A DNA stretch of 64,000 nt, from NCBI GenBank assembly GCA_019671005.1, contig CM033738.1, positions 12,674,202 to 12,738,201 of the forward strand, in the 5' to 3' direction. The position numbers were made by a program, and so were the translations under genes. Below the pieces are notes generated by a model that was not told the origin of the DNA, did not search any database, and saw only the letters and a program-made list of their open reading frames with translations. Shown piece after piece: positions 31,600 through 44,029 of this stretch (position 1 is the first letter of the stretch; each line of letters starts with the position of its first letter). Source of the stretch: Hibiscus mutabilis (lineage: Eukaryota > Streptophyta > Magnoliopsida > Malvales > Malvaceae).

Positions 31600-33767
31600 A
31601 CCTCTATTTAAATTATCAATGCTTTTAAAACCATTTTATATCAAAACAAATTTATAATATTCAGTCCAAAATCATCTCATGCTTCTCAAATCTGTCCAAA
31701 CGTGCACATTTAAATCATTTCCAACACATGTATCATGGATTCTATCTCAAACCTCAACTTAAGCTTCAAGTGTCAAAATCTCTACATAGCAAGCTTAAAA
31801 AGCATCTCATGTAAAAACCACATTATATAACACATAATTCATATCCCGTGATACATTTAATCCATATCCCATGATACATTATCTCATATATTGGCTTTCA
31901 AGTGACTCAAAAACAAGTTTCATTAAATTTATAAAAACACATCGGATACACAGATTTCTCAAGTGGCTCCTTCGACCACTTCACATGCGTCCTCGAACCG
32001 GAGCAGCCCAACGTTTATAACGTATAAATCCACCAGCGGGAGAAAACGAAACAATTAACCCCTGACACTCATGAGACGACTTATTATAGTGCACTTTAAA
32101 CCCTATGGTTAGCCAAATATATTCGATAACATTTAACCTAAGCCACTTGCCAATATATTCAATAAAACCATATTACCTCATTGTTTTACATATGCATCAA
32201 ATCAATTCAAATACATTAAAACATGTATTCTAGTATTCTCAAAATACTTTCATAAACCATATTCCATTTACAATAACCATCATATATGATCATTTGCAAC
32301 ATCTTTCATTTCTAAAATATGCATATAACAGTATGTAATCAAAATCATAAACATGTGCATGAGATTGTATTTTGAAAAACCAAAAATGAGTGAGAGCTCA
32401 ACCAATACTTACATTCGAGCTTAGATAAGTGTTTCAAACTTATTCTAAACTCCCAACAACCATCTTCAAACCTTGTAAAAGCAGTATAACACGTTTTCAC
32501 TCACCGACAACCAAGCGATCCACTTGCTAGCGCATAATTAAGCTTCCGGAGCCTCCGAAACCTCTCCAAAAGCTAAAGTATTCAACTCCCCAGATTTACC
32601 CAAACAAAAATAGAGGATTAATGCACTTCCATGCATCTCTAATTTCAATCAACCAACAACACCACTTCGCCTCACTTAAAAACATCAAACATCGTTCTAA
32701 AACAACCGAAATCATCCCCAAACATCATCTAAACAAAGCCTAGCCAAAACCTATTGATTTTAACATCTTAACAACATCAATTAACATCCAAAAACATCCT
32801 TATAACGTCCTTATACCTCCAGCAACTCTACAACACCAAGATCGCACCAAAATCTAACTGTTTACAACCTAGAAAATTAGCAATTCACATAGTTTCGGGT
32901 TTTCTTTAATTAATCTCTTCTTTTAACATTAAAACGCATATCTTAAGTGTTCTAAAACAATTAAAATCAAGGCAAATAGATCCCTAACAATATTCTTCCA
33001 ATTCATCATCAAAACACAATTTAATCCATAAAATCTTGATTAAATCATAAATGCATAACAAAAATCAGTTGTAAAGGATCAAGAACTTGGGAATTTCATT
33101 AAAGAACCTTTAATTAGAGGAGAGAAATGAAAATCACCTCTAATTGTTGATTTCTCCCTTAATTGACAAAGATTTGATGAAATCCAAGTAGATTTTATTA
33201 TAGGAATCAAAGAAATCATGTAGGAAATCAAAAGAAAATCAAAAGAGAATGATTCCTAGAAATTTTGGAAAGAATTTGATAGTTTGTCTGCTAAGAAAGT
33301 TGAAATAAAAGTAAGAGCAAAATTAGTTACGTGAGAAAATGATTTATGAAATTAAAAATCCATTTTATTAATTCTATTTTAGTTTATTATTAAAACCATT
33401 TAAACACCTTTTTAAAATATCCTAAATTAAAGGAAAGATCTGATGAAAAAGTTTGGTTAATTAGCTCCTTAAAGATTATCAATTTTGACCCTTTTACGAT
33501 TTAGTCACCAAAAATAGTTTTAAAAACTTTATATTTTAGTCACCGGTCCAAAATGTCCCAAAATACAATTTAATTTCTACAAATTGAATTTACCAAAACT
33601 CTTATAATATTAATTAAATATTTTCTATAATTTTTCTAAATTTTATTTTAGCCAAAAATAATTTATTAAGATTAAATTCCTGAAACTAGCTCGAATTGCC
33701 TAATCTGGTTCTCCTAAACCGTCTAACGAACCTATCTAACATCTAGGCCCAAAATCAGGGTGTTACA

Positions 33768-34879
33768 AGTTAAGGTAGAACGTTAGCATCCATCTGGTCT
33801 ATTACAGCCTATTAAGATTCTCGAGTGGAAGTGGAAGCGAATCATGATAGACTTTGAAACTGACCTGCCTCTGAGTCATTCCAAAAAGGATTCTGTCTGG
33901 GTGATTGTTAATCGACTCACCAAGGAAGCTCACTTCATTCATGTTAGAATTAATTACTCTATGGACAAGCTGATATATTGTATATCTCTGAGATTTTCAG
34001 ATTGTGTGGTATGCCATTATCTATCATTTCTGATTGAGATTCGAGGTTCACTTCCTGATTTTGGTAGGCCTTATAGGAGGCCTTGGGTACATGTTTGAAT
34101 TTTAGTACAACTTTCCATCCGCAGACTGATGGTCAGTCTGAGAGAGCTACTAAGATTCTGTAGGACATGTTATTGGGTTATGTGATTAACTTTCGTGGTA
34201 GTTTGGAAAATTTCTTACCATTGGCTGAGTTTGCTTATAATAACAATTATCATGCAAGTATTTGCAATGCACTATATGAGGCTCTGTATGGTCGTAAATG
34301 TCATACTCCTATTTGTAGGACTGAGTTGTATGATAGGAAGACGTTGGGTCTAGAGTTAGTCCGAGAGATTGAAGACACTGTCAGATTAATATGTAACCGT
34401 ATAAAAAATGCATTTAACAGACATAAGTCTTATGTTGATAGAGTGGAAAGAATATTGAGTTTTTCTGAAAGTATCTTCGTAGAAGAAAGTTTTGAGATTT
34501 AGACGCAAAGGTAAGCCGTATTCTGAAGAGAGTCGAACCTATTGCTTATCAGCTTGAGTTGCCTCCCCAGCTTAGTCATATTCATGATGTTTTCCATTGT
34601 CTGAGCTGAGGCAATATCGTTTGGACCCGAGTCACATTATTTAGTTTGGAGATGTGGAGTTGAGACCATATTTATCTTATGATTATGAGCCTATTCAGAT
34701 CTTGGATTGGGATGAGAGAGTTCTAAGGAACACTCGTATTCTGACAATCAAGGTTCGGTGGTGTAATCGTAGCCCTACAAAAGCTGCCTAGGAGACCAAG
34801 GAATCGATGAAGAAGCAATTTCTACATTTCTTTGACTCACGTAAATTTCGAGGCCGAAATTTCTTTTTAGGGGGAGAGT
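33768..34879 (+). pseudogene. Chromovirus-like integrase core and C-terminal region
   Basis: Resumes the integrase after the solo LTR: HPSGLLQPIKILEWKW, then VWVIVNRLTKEAHFIHVR (Asp of VDRLTK changed to Asn), a decayed central part, NFSTAFHPQTDG-like remnants, FLPLAEFAYNNNYHASI, YEALYGRKCHTPI, and IKNAFNRHKSYVDRVER. The tail includes YRLDPSHII-like and DYEPIQILDWDERVLRN, a region next to the chromodomain in Tekay-type elements. The end reads FRGRNFFLGGE, encoded by the polypurine tract region. Multiple frameshifts and stops are present. Confidence 0.82.
34866..34879 (+). other. Polypurine tract of chromovirus-like element
   Basis: Sequence ttagggggagagt directly before the LTR start tgtaacactctc at 34880. 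The preceding peptide FRGRNFF is the usual end of the pol frame beside this tract in chromoviruses. Confidence 0.8.
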
Positions 34880-36600
34880 TGTAACACTCTCAATTATTAT
34901 AAATATAAGAATAAAAATGGAAATGAAATTGTTAAAAAATGGATTTCAATAGCTATGGGATATTGAACTTTTGCCCTTTTGCTAGGTGAACTCGAGCCTT
35001 AACTATCTATGCTAAATTTGATATCTGGTTAAGTCTTCCACCAGTTTATTATTAAAACATGGCTAACAGTCTGACCAATATTAAATAAAGTCTATTATAC
35101 CCTAACTACTCATTTTAATGAGCCATTTAATTCCCCATCCAGCTCGAGAACAAACCCATGAATACCAAAAGCCTCTCACCAACACCCTTCCATCATTCAA
35201 CCTCTGATCTCTCTCACTGCTAGTCTATGGCTATCACTACCGACGCCATTGTATCGCTTCACTCCAACCAAATCCCGTCAGCCACTCACTGAGAAGCCAC
35301 ACCTTTCACCATGAAAATCTCCTAAAAGCTATGTTGAGTGAGGCTTGGATTTTACTACTTTTCTACCATTTTTTGTTATTGTGAATTACTCTATAGTGGG
35401 CACTGTAGCCACTGTCGCGTTCTCTGTGTTGCTACGAATAAAACCCTGACCTCTAATCTTTATTCCGTCACTGATAGAGGGTCGTCAAAAAGTTCGAGAA
35501 ACCTTTCAGTTTCCCTTTTTGTTGATGTAATTTCTGCCATTCCAAGCTTGGTAAGCCTCAAAAACCTTTTTGTCTTATCTTTTTGTATCGATTTTAGTTG
35601 TTTAGAAGTGTTTTTCGGCCGTTAGGGTCGCCCGTGGTTATCACATGCTGTCAGGGGCAATTTTTGACCACCGTGATGACAACCTTTAATTGAATTGACC
35701 TGATCGGCTAAAGAACCAATCTAGCCACTAAATCAAGCCAATCTGACCCCTAAACTGACCCAATAAACTAAGCTAGCTCAATATCTAAAAGCGGTTTGGT
35801 GCTATAACTCATGGGTCAGCTTGCATATAGGCCCAATAGCCTTTGGTCTTAAACCCAAACCGGTCTAAGCCCAATAATTGGACAGCCTAAACTCGTCCAA
35901 CCCAACCCAAACTCGTCTAACCCAAACCCAATCTGTCCGACCTGACCCCATCCAACTCAACCTAGATCTGTCCAACCCGAGCTGAGTTAACTCGGTTGAC
36001 CGTTGACTATTAACCAAAAGTTTAACTTTTTTAAAAAGTCATATTTTGGGTTTTTCAACGTCCTGAGTCTAATTGTGATGTCTGTTTCGCAAAATACTAA
36101 CCCAAAACCTCCGAATCTGACCTTGAACCTGAGCATGCATATGTATTTAATTATTCAATTTAAGAGCAATGTGATTGAATTAAGGAGTGAGTAGGATTGT
36201 TATCTATTTAAAGGTACTTAAGACTCACCTGACCGTTCGTCTGCTTGGCCCAACTCCTCCCGATCCGCTCATCCATGCAAGCATGTGATTACCCATAAGA
36301 TCCCGTAAACTTGTGCAATATCTTATTAGAGTTTTACTCTCATAATAACCATATTTTGTTGTAGCTTAGGTTCGAGACCGACCCTTTTTGCGAGGTGTGT
36401 TCCTTGTGTGCTATATTATTCTTTTAAATATATTGTCTGAATAATCATGTGCACATGAATGTTTTCTCTTGTTTAACAGAATATACAAACTATCTTTGAA
36501 TTGTAAACATGACTATCACTCTAATTTGAAGCATGAGATCTATATCTGTTTGAAAGTATGTTCGTATGTCTGATTTGAAGCATGGTCTCTGATGCGCCAA
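34880..36600 (+). repeat. 3' LTR of chromovirus-like element (end approximate)
   Basis: Begins tgtaacactctc after the polypurine tract. It contains a pyrimidine-rich leader-like region near 35160-35330 and a degenerate aacccaaactcgtccaacc-type low-complexity tract at 35690-36000. The 3' end cannot be fixed because there is no second copy; I place it near 36600 by change of sequence character. Frames inside are not supported as genes. Confidence 0.55.
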
Positions 36601-38274
36601 GAGCATGTCTCCACTCAGTGGCGAATCTGGTTCTAGGTTTACCTAAGCCATGACCTAGTCCATGCTCAAAAAATATCCTTTAATTATATAGAGAGTTTTA
36701 AGTAAGTAAAAATGGCCCAATATAAAAGTCTGGTTTAGTTTTTAACTAAAAAAAATCCAATTTGAATTAAAGGTAAAAAAGAAAAAAATGATAATTTCAT
36801 TACATTTTATAAATAATATATAATTATTTTTTAATAAGCATAATTTAAACATATTTATTATACTAATTGATTAACTATATTTTAATAAATTAAATTCTCC
36901 AAACATAATTGAGTTTCACTCTAGTATATTACAATCATAAAATACAAACAACAAAATAAAATTAAGATCAAAATTAAAATTAAAATAAAAACATATATTT
37001 TTTAGTAAAAGTATATAACTCGTCTTCAATGTCTTTAGAATATTATAACTGAAAAGAATAAAAAATGTAATAAATTTCTCAGTTATTTTTGTTGAAACTT
37101 GTAAGAGAAGCTAATATTAAAAAATAAATTTAAATTCACATTTTTTAACTTATATTTTCGACAAATTTAATTGGTTCAGAAAATTGTTAAATTTAACGGT
37201 CAACGTTGGTCAAATAGGTGAATTGATGAACTTTTTGGTTTAATTGGGTGCAAAAAAAAGTTTAGGAGCTTAATTATTTTTTTTTAAAAGTTAAGGGATT
37301 TATGATACTTTTAAACCAAATATGCAACCTTGTGGTTTCCAGATAAGCCAGCCTCTTCTCCCCTCAAGGGCTAAAGGGAACGCCCACGCAGCCGCCAGTC
37401 TCCATCAAGATCTCCATGTTAACTATAACAACAGACGGAACAAGCTCCATACCTTTCTTAATATTTATTGTTTCATAATTTCCATGGGTAGATTATAAAT
37501 AGGTGTTTGAATTTATCATTTGTGAACTTTTACGAACTTTTGAAAAACATAGGGTTTGATTTTTTATTAAATTTTTTTTAGGGTTTGTTTGGTTTTAAAT
37601 AATATTTTTTACTTTTATTTTTTATTTTTAAAAAATATTTTTTATTTTCAATTTTCTAGAAATTATAGAACACGTTTGGAGATGAAAACTTGTTTTTAGA
37701 AATGAAAATAGTAGAGATGTGTTTGGTATATAGTTTTTAAAATAGAAATGAATAAATAATTATTAAATAATTAAATTTAAATATAATTATTAAAAATATT
37801 ATAATAGTAATAATAAATAAAATACGATTAAATAACCAAAGTTTTAAAAAATGTCATTAGAAGGATTGAACCTGGTTTAATAGAAGTTAATACTAAAGAA
37901 CTCTTATTTTCATCATTTCCACTTTTCTAAAATATTTTTTTGTTGTCATCTTAGTTCCCCACGACTTTGCCCTGATTAATTCACCGACCCGTGCCGCACA
38001 CCTGACTTTGATGGGTGAGTCTCCCAACTGAAATTTTCTGCATACATAAAATCTAGAACTCGATACATGCTTAAGCAATATCAAGTTGTTTATACTAAAA
38101 CATTTTTAATATAAATATTGAAAACATTTTTTATACTTTTAAATTTTCACTTATTTTTTTATTTTCTAGTTTTACAGTTAAACATGTTTTCTTTAATATT
38201 TTTCTATTTTATAAAAAATAAAAATAAAACGACATATCTCCTACTCTCCGCAGTTACTACTTACTACAACCAAC
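36601..38274. other. AT-rich intergenic DNA with MITE-like fragments
   Basis: No gene. 37190-37315 resembles one end of the long-TIR element at 41607 (shared phrases gtgaattgatg, tttaattgggtgca, agggatttatgatact). 37560-37760 has tttgtttggtttt-type DNA, also seen in plant MITEs. Confidence 0.4.
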
Positions 38275-38709
38275 ACTATTTTTTATCGGCAAATATAATT
38301 TTTATTAAACACAAATCATAGAGAAAATACTAATAGAGGTCTCATTAAAAACCCATAAACCTAGTCGGAGGAAAAGAGTGCCCCTGAAAGTATATAAAAT
38401 AAACAAACACAAAAGGAAAAACACAACCCGCACACTAAGTGTGAACAAATACAAGAAAAGAGAAAACGCCTAACCCAAGACACCAAAAAAATAACTCAAA
38501 AGACTGCTCAACACTAGCTTGGCACCAAGTCGCGACACCACCTTTGGCCAAAGCATCCAAGATATCATATGCTTCTCGATAAAGACCACAAACTCCAAGT
38601 ACTACAGCTAAAAAGTAACATGCAAGAGTGATTGCAAACATGTACCTGCATCCACCAACACACACTGCACATAAAGATCATCCCCATAACAAATGACATC
38701 ATAACTCTT

Positions 38710-39571
38710 TTATTGGGCATGGTTGCACACTTCGATGAGACGCGTGATATCATTCATGATTGCTTCCTTATTACCCACTGTACAGGCCCCAATGAGTTTG
38801 CCCAACTTGATTGTTTCCTTTGCTTCTCTCAAGATAGCCTTTTTTCGGTTAATGAAGTCTGAATCATAAAGAGACCCGTTTGCAGCACCTTGACATTCTT
38901 TCTGATTTTTCATGGTCTCCATCTACCCTTTTTCTTCAATTTTTTCTCTGCTCAATCCTTTTTTCTGGTTGCATGAAACTAAGGACCACATTTGATACAC
39001 TTCTAACCTTGCGCAGGGTCCCATTATACTCTATCAATTTTGTATTTGACGCCTTATTAAGAAAGGCATTATTCGTATGTCGATTACTACACGCGTGCCT
39101 CTCGACATGTTCAATAACCATGCTTGCTTGTTGTTCCATCTCCTCAATGTTCATTCTCATATTAATTGCATCCATCGCTCGATCCACAATGGTCACGGTT
39201 TTATCCCACGACCACGTTGGTACTTCACCCGACACTTCTAAAATTTGTTGATTTTCTCGATGCAGACCATCTGTAGCACTCTCGCTGCAATCTAGAACCC
39301 TCAAGTCAAGGCGTCCCGTTACCTCTAAGAGATCCTGCTTAAGCATGTGTGACACATCCCCTAAAGAACCCGACATCATGGTGCCCTCCGAATCCCCCAC
39401 CAACTTATTCACAATGAGCGTATTCGTGTTTGGCTCCTCCTCAACCACCCCGTCAGTTTTGATCGGTGCCTTCTCAATCCCAGTCTTAATGACTTGATCA
39501 TAAACATCATGTTGAGCTTCCTCTTTTCTTGTGATTTCCTTACTCACACTATAATCCTCATTCGATTCCAC
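38710..39571 (-). pseudogene. LINE ORF1 C-terminal region
   Basis: Two frames. 38936-39571 (211 residues) is acidic and Glu-rich with no domain I can name. 38710-38922 holds NRKKAILREAKETIKLGKLIG and EAIMNDITRLIEV, equivalent to the EAEKTIAVGKDLG peptide at the end of ORF1 in the LINE at 30490. A frame change separates them. Confidence 0.6.
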
Positions 39572-39601
39572 TTCTTCACCCTGTACAATCCAGAATAAGC
39601 T

Positions 39602-40430
39602 TTATATTTCTTGAACATGCACCAAATATATCCTCCCATTCACCACTAATTCCACAACATCCTCAATTGTATTCATCACATCTATTTCGATCAAGATACA
39701 ACCTTGTTCAAACGATGTTGGTGCAGACGTATCTTTATCAATATACACAAGGAATCCCCATACCTCTGCTTTGACCAAGCCTGAATTGGAACTCCTCCTA
39801 CAGTCATCCATATATGTCTTCTATCTAATTTTATATCCGATGACCAATCTTGGACCATCTTAAACCATTGCAACAAAACACTTGATTCCAACAATTTCCT
39901 CTGATATTCAACATCATTAAACATAAGTAGAAAAAACGGTCAGATTATCCTCGTAATAGAAAATCCCTATAATTTTGCTCTAGTAAACTCACTAGACAAT
40001 TTCGCCAAAGTTCTTGCACGTATGCTTCGTATGATCGCGCTACATCGCATGATGTCCACATTATTTTCATCCACCACTCCAACCACATGCTTCAGGATTG
40101 GTCCCGTTGTGAACGACCCAGGATTCGCAGTATTCTCTCTACCAATCGGCCTAGACACGCTCTGTGGAACTTGATGCCTTTTTCCGCCAGAACATCTCAC
40201 GCCTATCCCTTCTCGCCATCGAAACTCTGATGTATGCTCCATAAATCCATGCACATCCAATCATTCTATCACACAATAAGCATCCCTTTCCGATTCCATT
40301 CTCACAAAGCTATATCTAGTTCCATTCTTTGCTCTCTTTTGAGGAATAAACACATCGGCTACAATTCCACGACGATCACAGACTTGTCACAATCATTTTC
40401 AGTGAATCTGATGGGATAGATTAGTAACAA
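39602..40430 (-). pseudogene. LINE ORF1 RRM and DUF4283-like region
   Basis: Reading from 40430 down: an RRM-like stretch, FVTNLSHQI, DRRGIVADVFIPQKRA, GTRYSFVRMESERDA; then a linker (39967-40260); then DUF4283-like pieces, RRHIWMTVGGVPIQAWSK, and in another frame IDKDTSAPTSFEQGCILIE and VVNGRIYLVHVQE. RRM at the N terminus followed by a DUF4283-type core is known for plant LINE ORF1. At least two frameshifts and several stops. Confidence 0.65.
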
Positions 40431-40700
40431 ACAAAATCCATAGCCTCCGGCCTCCATTCTCTGCAATACCTCGATAATTCATTTCCATTCACCAGGACAC
40501 GAAACACAAATATATCGTGAGAAGCACAAAACGTGGAGAAATCAGATTGTGACAAATACACAAACACCTAGTGTGCCCAATCTCAGACACACTGTGTATA
40601 TTCTTTGATGAGTATATTCCAAAGGCCACGAACTGTTAAAAGAAGAGACGGAGATCAGAGTACATGAGTCGTGCTCTATGTTGAACGCCAGAAAAAGTCA

Positions 40701-41606
40701 GCGAGGTGTTTTTATATGCTTTTCACGAATCCAATTTGATTATTATTGTTTTCAGTCGCTGTCAAAAACTATTTTTACCACCACCTTGTACTACACGTAA
40801 TTTTCAGGTCTCCTTCGATTTCACTCTCTATAATCAATTAGAATATTTTGTTTTATTGTTTTTTGTGGTCGCCAAATGAATTGTTCCCATCTTACATCCT
40901 CCAAAATTCAATAAATTTCCTTCGTTTGGATTTATCATTTTTAGCAAACAAGACCCTTTTCATCACTTCTGCACCTTGTTCTTCGCAATTCACGTGAAAG
41001 CATAGCCTCCACATAATTTTATCAAAAAAATATTCGAAATTATAATAAGAATTTACAATAATAATCGTAAATTAAACGTAAATTATATTTTTCTATAATC
41101 AATAACACAATAAACTAGCTACTTGAGATCATACAAAGACCATATATAGAAAATGTTAAAAAATCAACCAAAAAAGGCTTGAACAAAACATAGATACGAA
41201 CAGATCTAATTGCATCAGCAAACAAAACCACAAAGGGGTCAAATTACTAAAAGACCACCGACAACCGCAAATCAGAGTCGAGTGTTGTGAGAAAACTATC
41301 CACGAACGCAAACCGTGTATCCAAATCCAATTTGAGGGTCCAAAGCAGGGAAAATCAACAAGATAAACAAATAAGTGACATCTTAATCAGTCGATATGAC
41401 ACCACCCCTGAGAAAAATAAAAATGAAAAGAACAAAAAATGTACTACAAGGCAGAAGAAGACGTACCACAAAGACAAAGTTATTCTTAGTAAAAATTAAA
41501 ATAAAAATATAATATAATAAAAAAAATTAATGACAGTCGACAACCAACAAGAAAATTGGTAAAGAAAAGAATGTGGCGATATAAACGTAGAGAAAACCTA
41601 ACTTTT
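40701..41606. other. Non-coding stretch
   Basis: No gene supported. AT-rich with Lys-coding A tracts that create spurious frames (41287-41499). Confidence 0.4.
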
Positions 41607-42715
41607 AGAATTTGACAGGCTTATGAGTATCATAAGCCCTTAAACTTTTGAAAAAAATCAATCAAGCCCTTAATTTTTTGCACTCAACTAAGCCCTTATA
41701 CTCTATAATTCCATCAATTCACCATTTTGACCAATGTTGACTGTTAAATATAATAGTTTTTTAGATCAGTTGGTGCAACATGTCGTGTTACAGTGTTATC
41801 ACTTGACATTTCCAGAGTTTTTTATTTTATTTAAAAAATCCTTTAAAAGTTCTAAATTTTCTATAAAAAACTTGTAAAAATTATAAAAAAATAGATTTCT
41901 AAAAAATCTGTAAATGTCACATGAAAGAACTGTAGTGAGTCGCGTGACATAGGGATGACAATGGGGCGGGGCGGGTTTTTGGCCACCCCGAACCCACCCC
42001 GACCTATAAACTTTTAAACCCGGCCCCACCCCGGGTAAAAATATTAATTTACTCGCCCCGATGTATCAACACAAAAGCCCGACCCGACCCGAAAATTTTA
42101 AAAAATATATTAATTTTCGTCGACGATAAATGTTAGATTCGATCGATCTATCATCATAGTCACAAAATATAGGTTTCAAGTGGCCTTTAAAACTATATAA
42201 AAAATAAATTAAGATCAATTAAATTACCCACATGAAAAAATACATATAAAAGAATAAACTAGAACCAATGATCATAGGAATCATATATATTAAAACTCGA
42301 ACAATATCTAACAAAAAATTATGATAAACACAAACTAAAAAAATAACTTAAAACCCCTAAAAGTATTTATATATAGTGGTATTTTCATAAATATAATAAA
42401 AATAAATAAATATAATTAAAAATATACTGGGGCGGAGAATTTCTATCTCATACCCAAACCCGCTCCACCCCGATCCCCAAAATTTATGAAGAAAATACGA
42501 TCGGGTCGGGTCGGGGCACACCGGGTCGGATCGGGCCGAGTATTTTTGCCATCCCTAGCGTGACAGTAATATCTCAAGAAAAAAATCTTCAAAACTTAAT
42601 GGTCAAACACGAACAAAAGGCTTAATTGATTAAATTTATTAGTTCGGACGCTTAATTGGGTGTACAAAAATTCAGGGCTTAATTAATTTTTTTCTTCAGG
42701 GGCTTCAATACAAAG
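41607..42715. mobile_element. Long-TIR non-autonomous DNA element, interrupted by a hAT MITE
   Basis: Left end 41607-41760 (gtatcataagcccttaaact, then caatcaagcccttaatttttt) is an imperfect inverted repeat of 42590-42715 (read inversely: tattgaagcccctgaa, then aattaagccctgaattttt). The TIRs exceed 100 bp, as in MULE-type MITEs. A partial relative lies at 37190-37315. No clear TSD. The middle was occupied later by the hAT MITE at 41950. Confidence 0.55.
41942..42565. mobile_element. hAT-type MITE, 608 bp, perfect 8-bp TSD
   Basis: Element 41950-42557 with termini TAGGGATGACAA and (inverse) TAGGGATGGCAA, flanked by gcgtgaca at 41942-41949 and 42558-42565. The 8-bp TSD and TIR are those of hAT elements. 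Inside the ends are ggggcggggcggg and inverse ggtcggg-rich runs, as in a group of MITEs found across plants. No transposase. Confidence 0.9.
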
Positions 42716-43922
42716 AATGACATAATTAACATAAAGCATTTTTATCCATATATCTCTTTTATTACTAACATATGTATTCATTTAACAATTCGATTTATAT
42801 TTATGTTTGTATTAAGGTAAAAAAAAATCTAGTAAAATTTCTCGTATTTAACTTTCTATTTTCCAGAACTTATAATTACTAAAATTCCTCCTTTTGCTCT
42901 ACGACATTTACATGGAGTATCTCCACATTTTTTAAAGTTTTATTTTTCATTATATTTCTTTAATACCAGCGACCTTTGGTCATTTTGTTGATTTTATATA
43001 TAAATAAATTTTTTATTAATAAATATTTTATTATTTTGCATTGAGAAATTCATATTACATTTATTTTTATAGTTGTCTTTTCGTCTATTTTTTGGACAGT
43101 TTTTTCATCTGTTTTTACAGCAGTTCTAGTATATCTTTGTGACAGTTGTCTGTTTCTTGACAATTTAGCGTTCGGGTGACAAGTATCAACGAATGTTTTT
43201 GTCAGCGAAGGACGGCGATATGTTTATGCTTATGATTTTCTTTTGTGATTTTGCCGATATGCAAAGAACAAGCAGATGAAGAATTTACTTTCTTCATAGA
43301 GCATTATAGTCCAAGTAGTTGATTGTTGGATTTCATTCAAATATTGTTCAAGTTCTTCTAAAAGTGATGAGTTTTGTTTTTTTATATCTTTCACACCCTT
43401 TGAATTTTATTGTATTTATTTTTTTGTATTAAATTTCCGTTGTTTGTGGCATTATTCTTTTGTAATTATTTCACTGCTCTTTAACTTATTTTGATCACTG
43501 AACTTTTAAAACGATCAATTTACTTACTAAATTTTAGACAATTTATATGTCAAAATATAACCCATATATTAATCCTATTTAAATACACTATTTAGATATA
43601 TCGTTTTCATACTGTTGCCAGTTCCTACGAATCAATCCATCCATAATTATAAGAAATTTGTCAATTTGTCATACGATAAAATCCAAGCTGTAAAACAAAG
43701 GAAACGAAAAGGTTGGTAATTAGAAATCTTCTATCAAGTGCACAGCCATTTTCAATATCAAGAACCTAAATGAATGAAGATTTAAGTAAAAAAATATTTA
43801 TGTTATGGAGGCTGCCCCAATTAATAAAAATGCAAAAATGACTTAACCACCCTGTAAGAATAGCACTCTATTGACCAAAATCGAAAACAAAATGTGTTTT
43901 CTTCATTTCAAACTGCACTAAA

Positions 43923-43972
<50 letters not shown>

Positions 43973-44029
43973 TCATTGGTGAGTTAATTATGGATGTTTT
44001 GTTTTCCGATTTGAACAAAGGCATGTTTG
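42716..44029. other. AT-rich intergenic DNA
   Basis: No gene seen. Contains the AAT microsatellite listed separately. Confidence 0.5.
43925..43968. repeat. (AAT)n microsatellite
   Basis: About fourteen uninterrupted aat units. Confidence 0.95.

Larger units (their letters stand above)
29106..31614 (-). mobile_element. 5'-truncated L1-type LINE with 12-bp TSD and internal deletion
   Basis: Flanked by atcaatgctttt at about 29098-29109 and 31615-31626; the duplication runs into the poly(A) (plus-strand T tract from 29106). On the minus strand it holds the end of ORF1 (30490-31599), the start of ORF2 endonuclease (about 30204-30440), a later endonuclease part (29727-30101) and a 3' end. Reverse transcriptase is missing. 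The 5' end at 31614 lies within ORF1. It is inserted in the solo LTR. Confidence 0.88.
28268..33772 (-). mobile_element. Solo LTR inserted in chromovirus integrase, itself hosting a LINE
   Basis: 28273-33767 begins tgtaaacccc and ends gggtgttaca. The minus strand therefore starts TGTAACACCCTGATTTTGGG, close to the LTR at 63463 (TGTAACACTCCAGTTTTGGG). Flanks are ggtta (28268-28272) and agtta (33768-33772), a 5-bp TSD with one mismatch. Joining across it restores the integrase reading TC*EVKVE..HPSG. Without the LINE it is about 2.98 kb, a long LTR as in Tekay/Del elements. No gag or pol lies inside, hence a solo LTR. Confidence 0.82.
38275..40700 (-). mobile_element. Decayed L1-type LINE, ORF1 region
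   Basis: The left end at 38279 (ttttttatcggcaaatat) matches the 3' end of the other LINE at 29106 (tttactcggcaaaatat) and is followed by a shared tctcattaaaaacc phrase, so the minus-strand poly(A) lies there. Moving right are ORF1 pieces only; endonuclease and RT are missing. The 5' boundary near 40700 and any TSD are not clear. Confidence 0.7.

Noticed and set aside
35338..35625. 95-residue frame in the chromovirus 3' LTR
   Set aside because: No homologous motif and located in LTR leader-like DNA; likely chance.
38118..38321. Hydrophobic frame on the plus strand
   Set aside because: Encoded by AT-rich intergenic DNA running into the LINE 3' end; no support.
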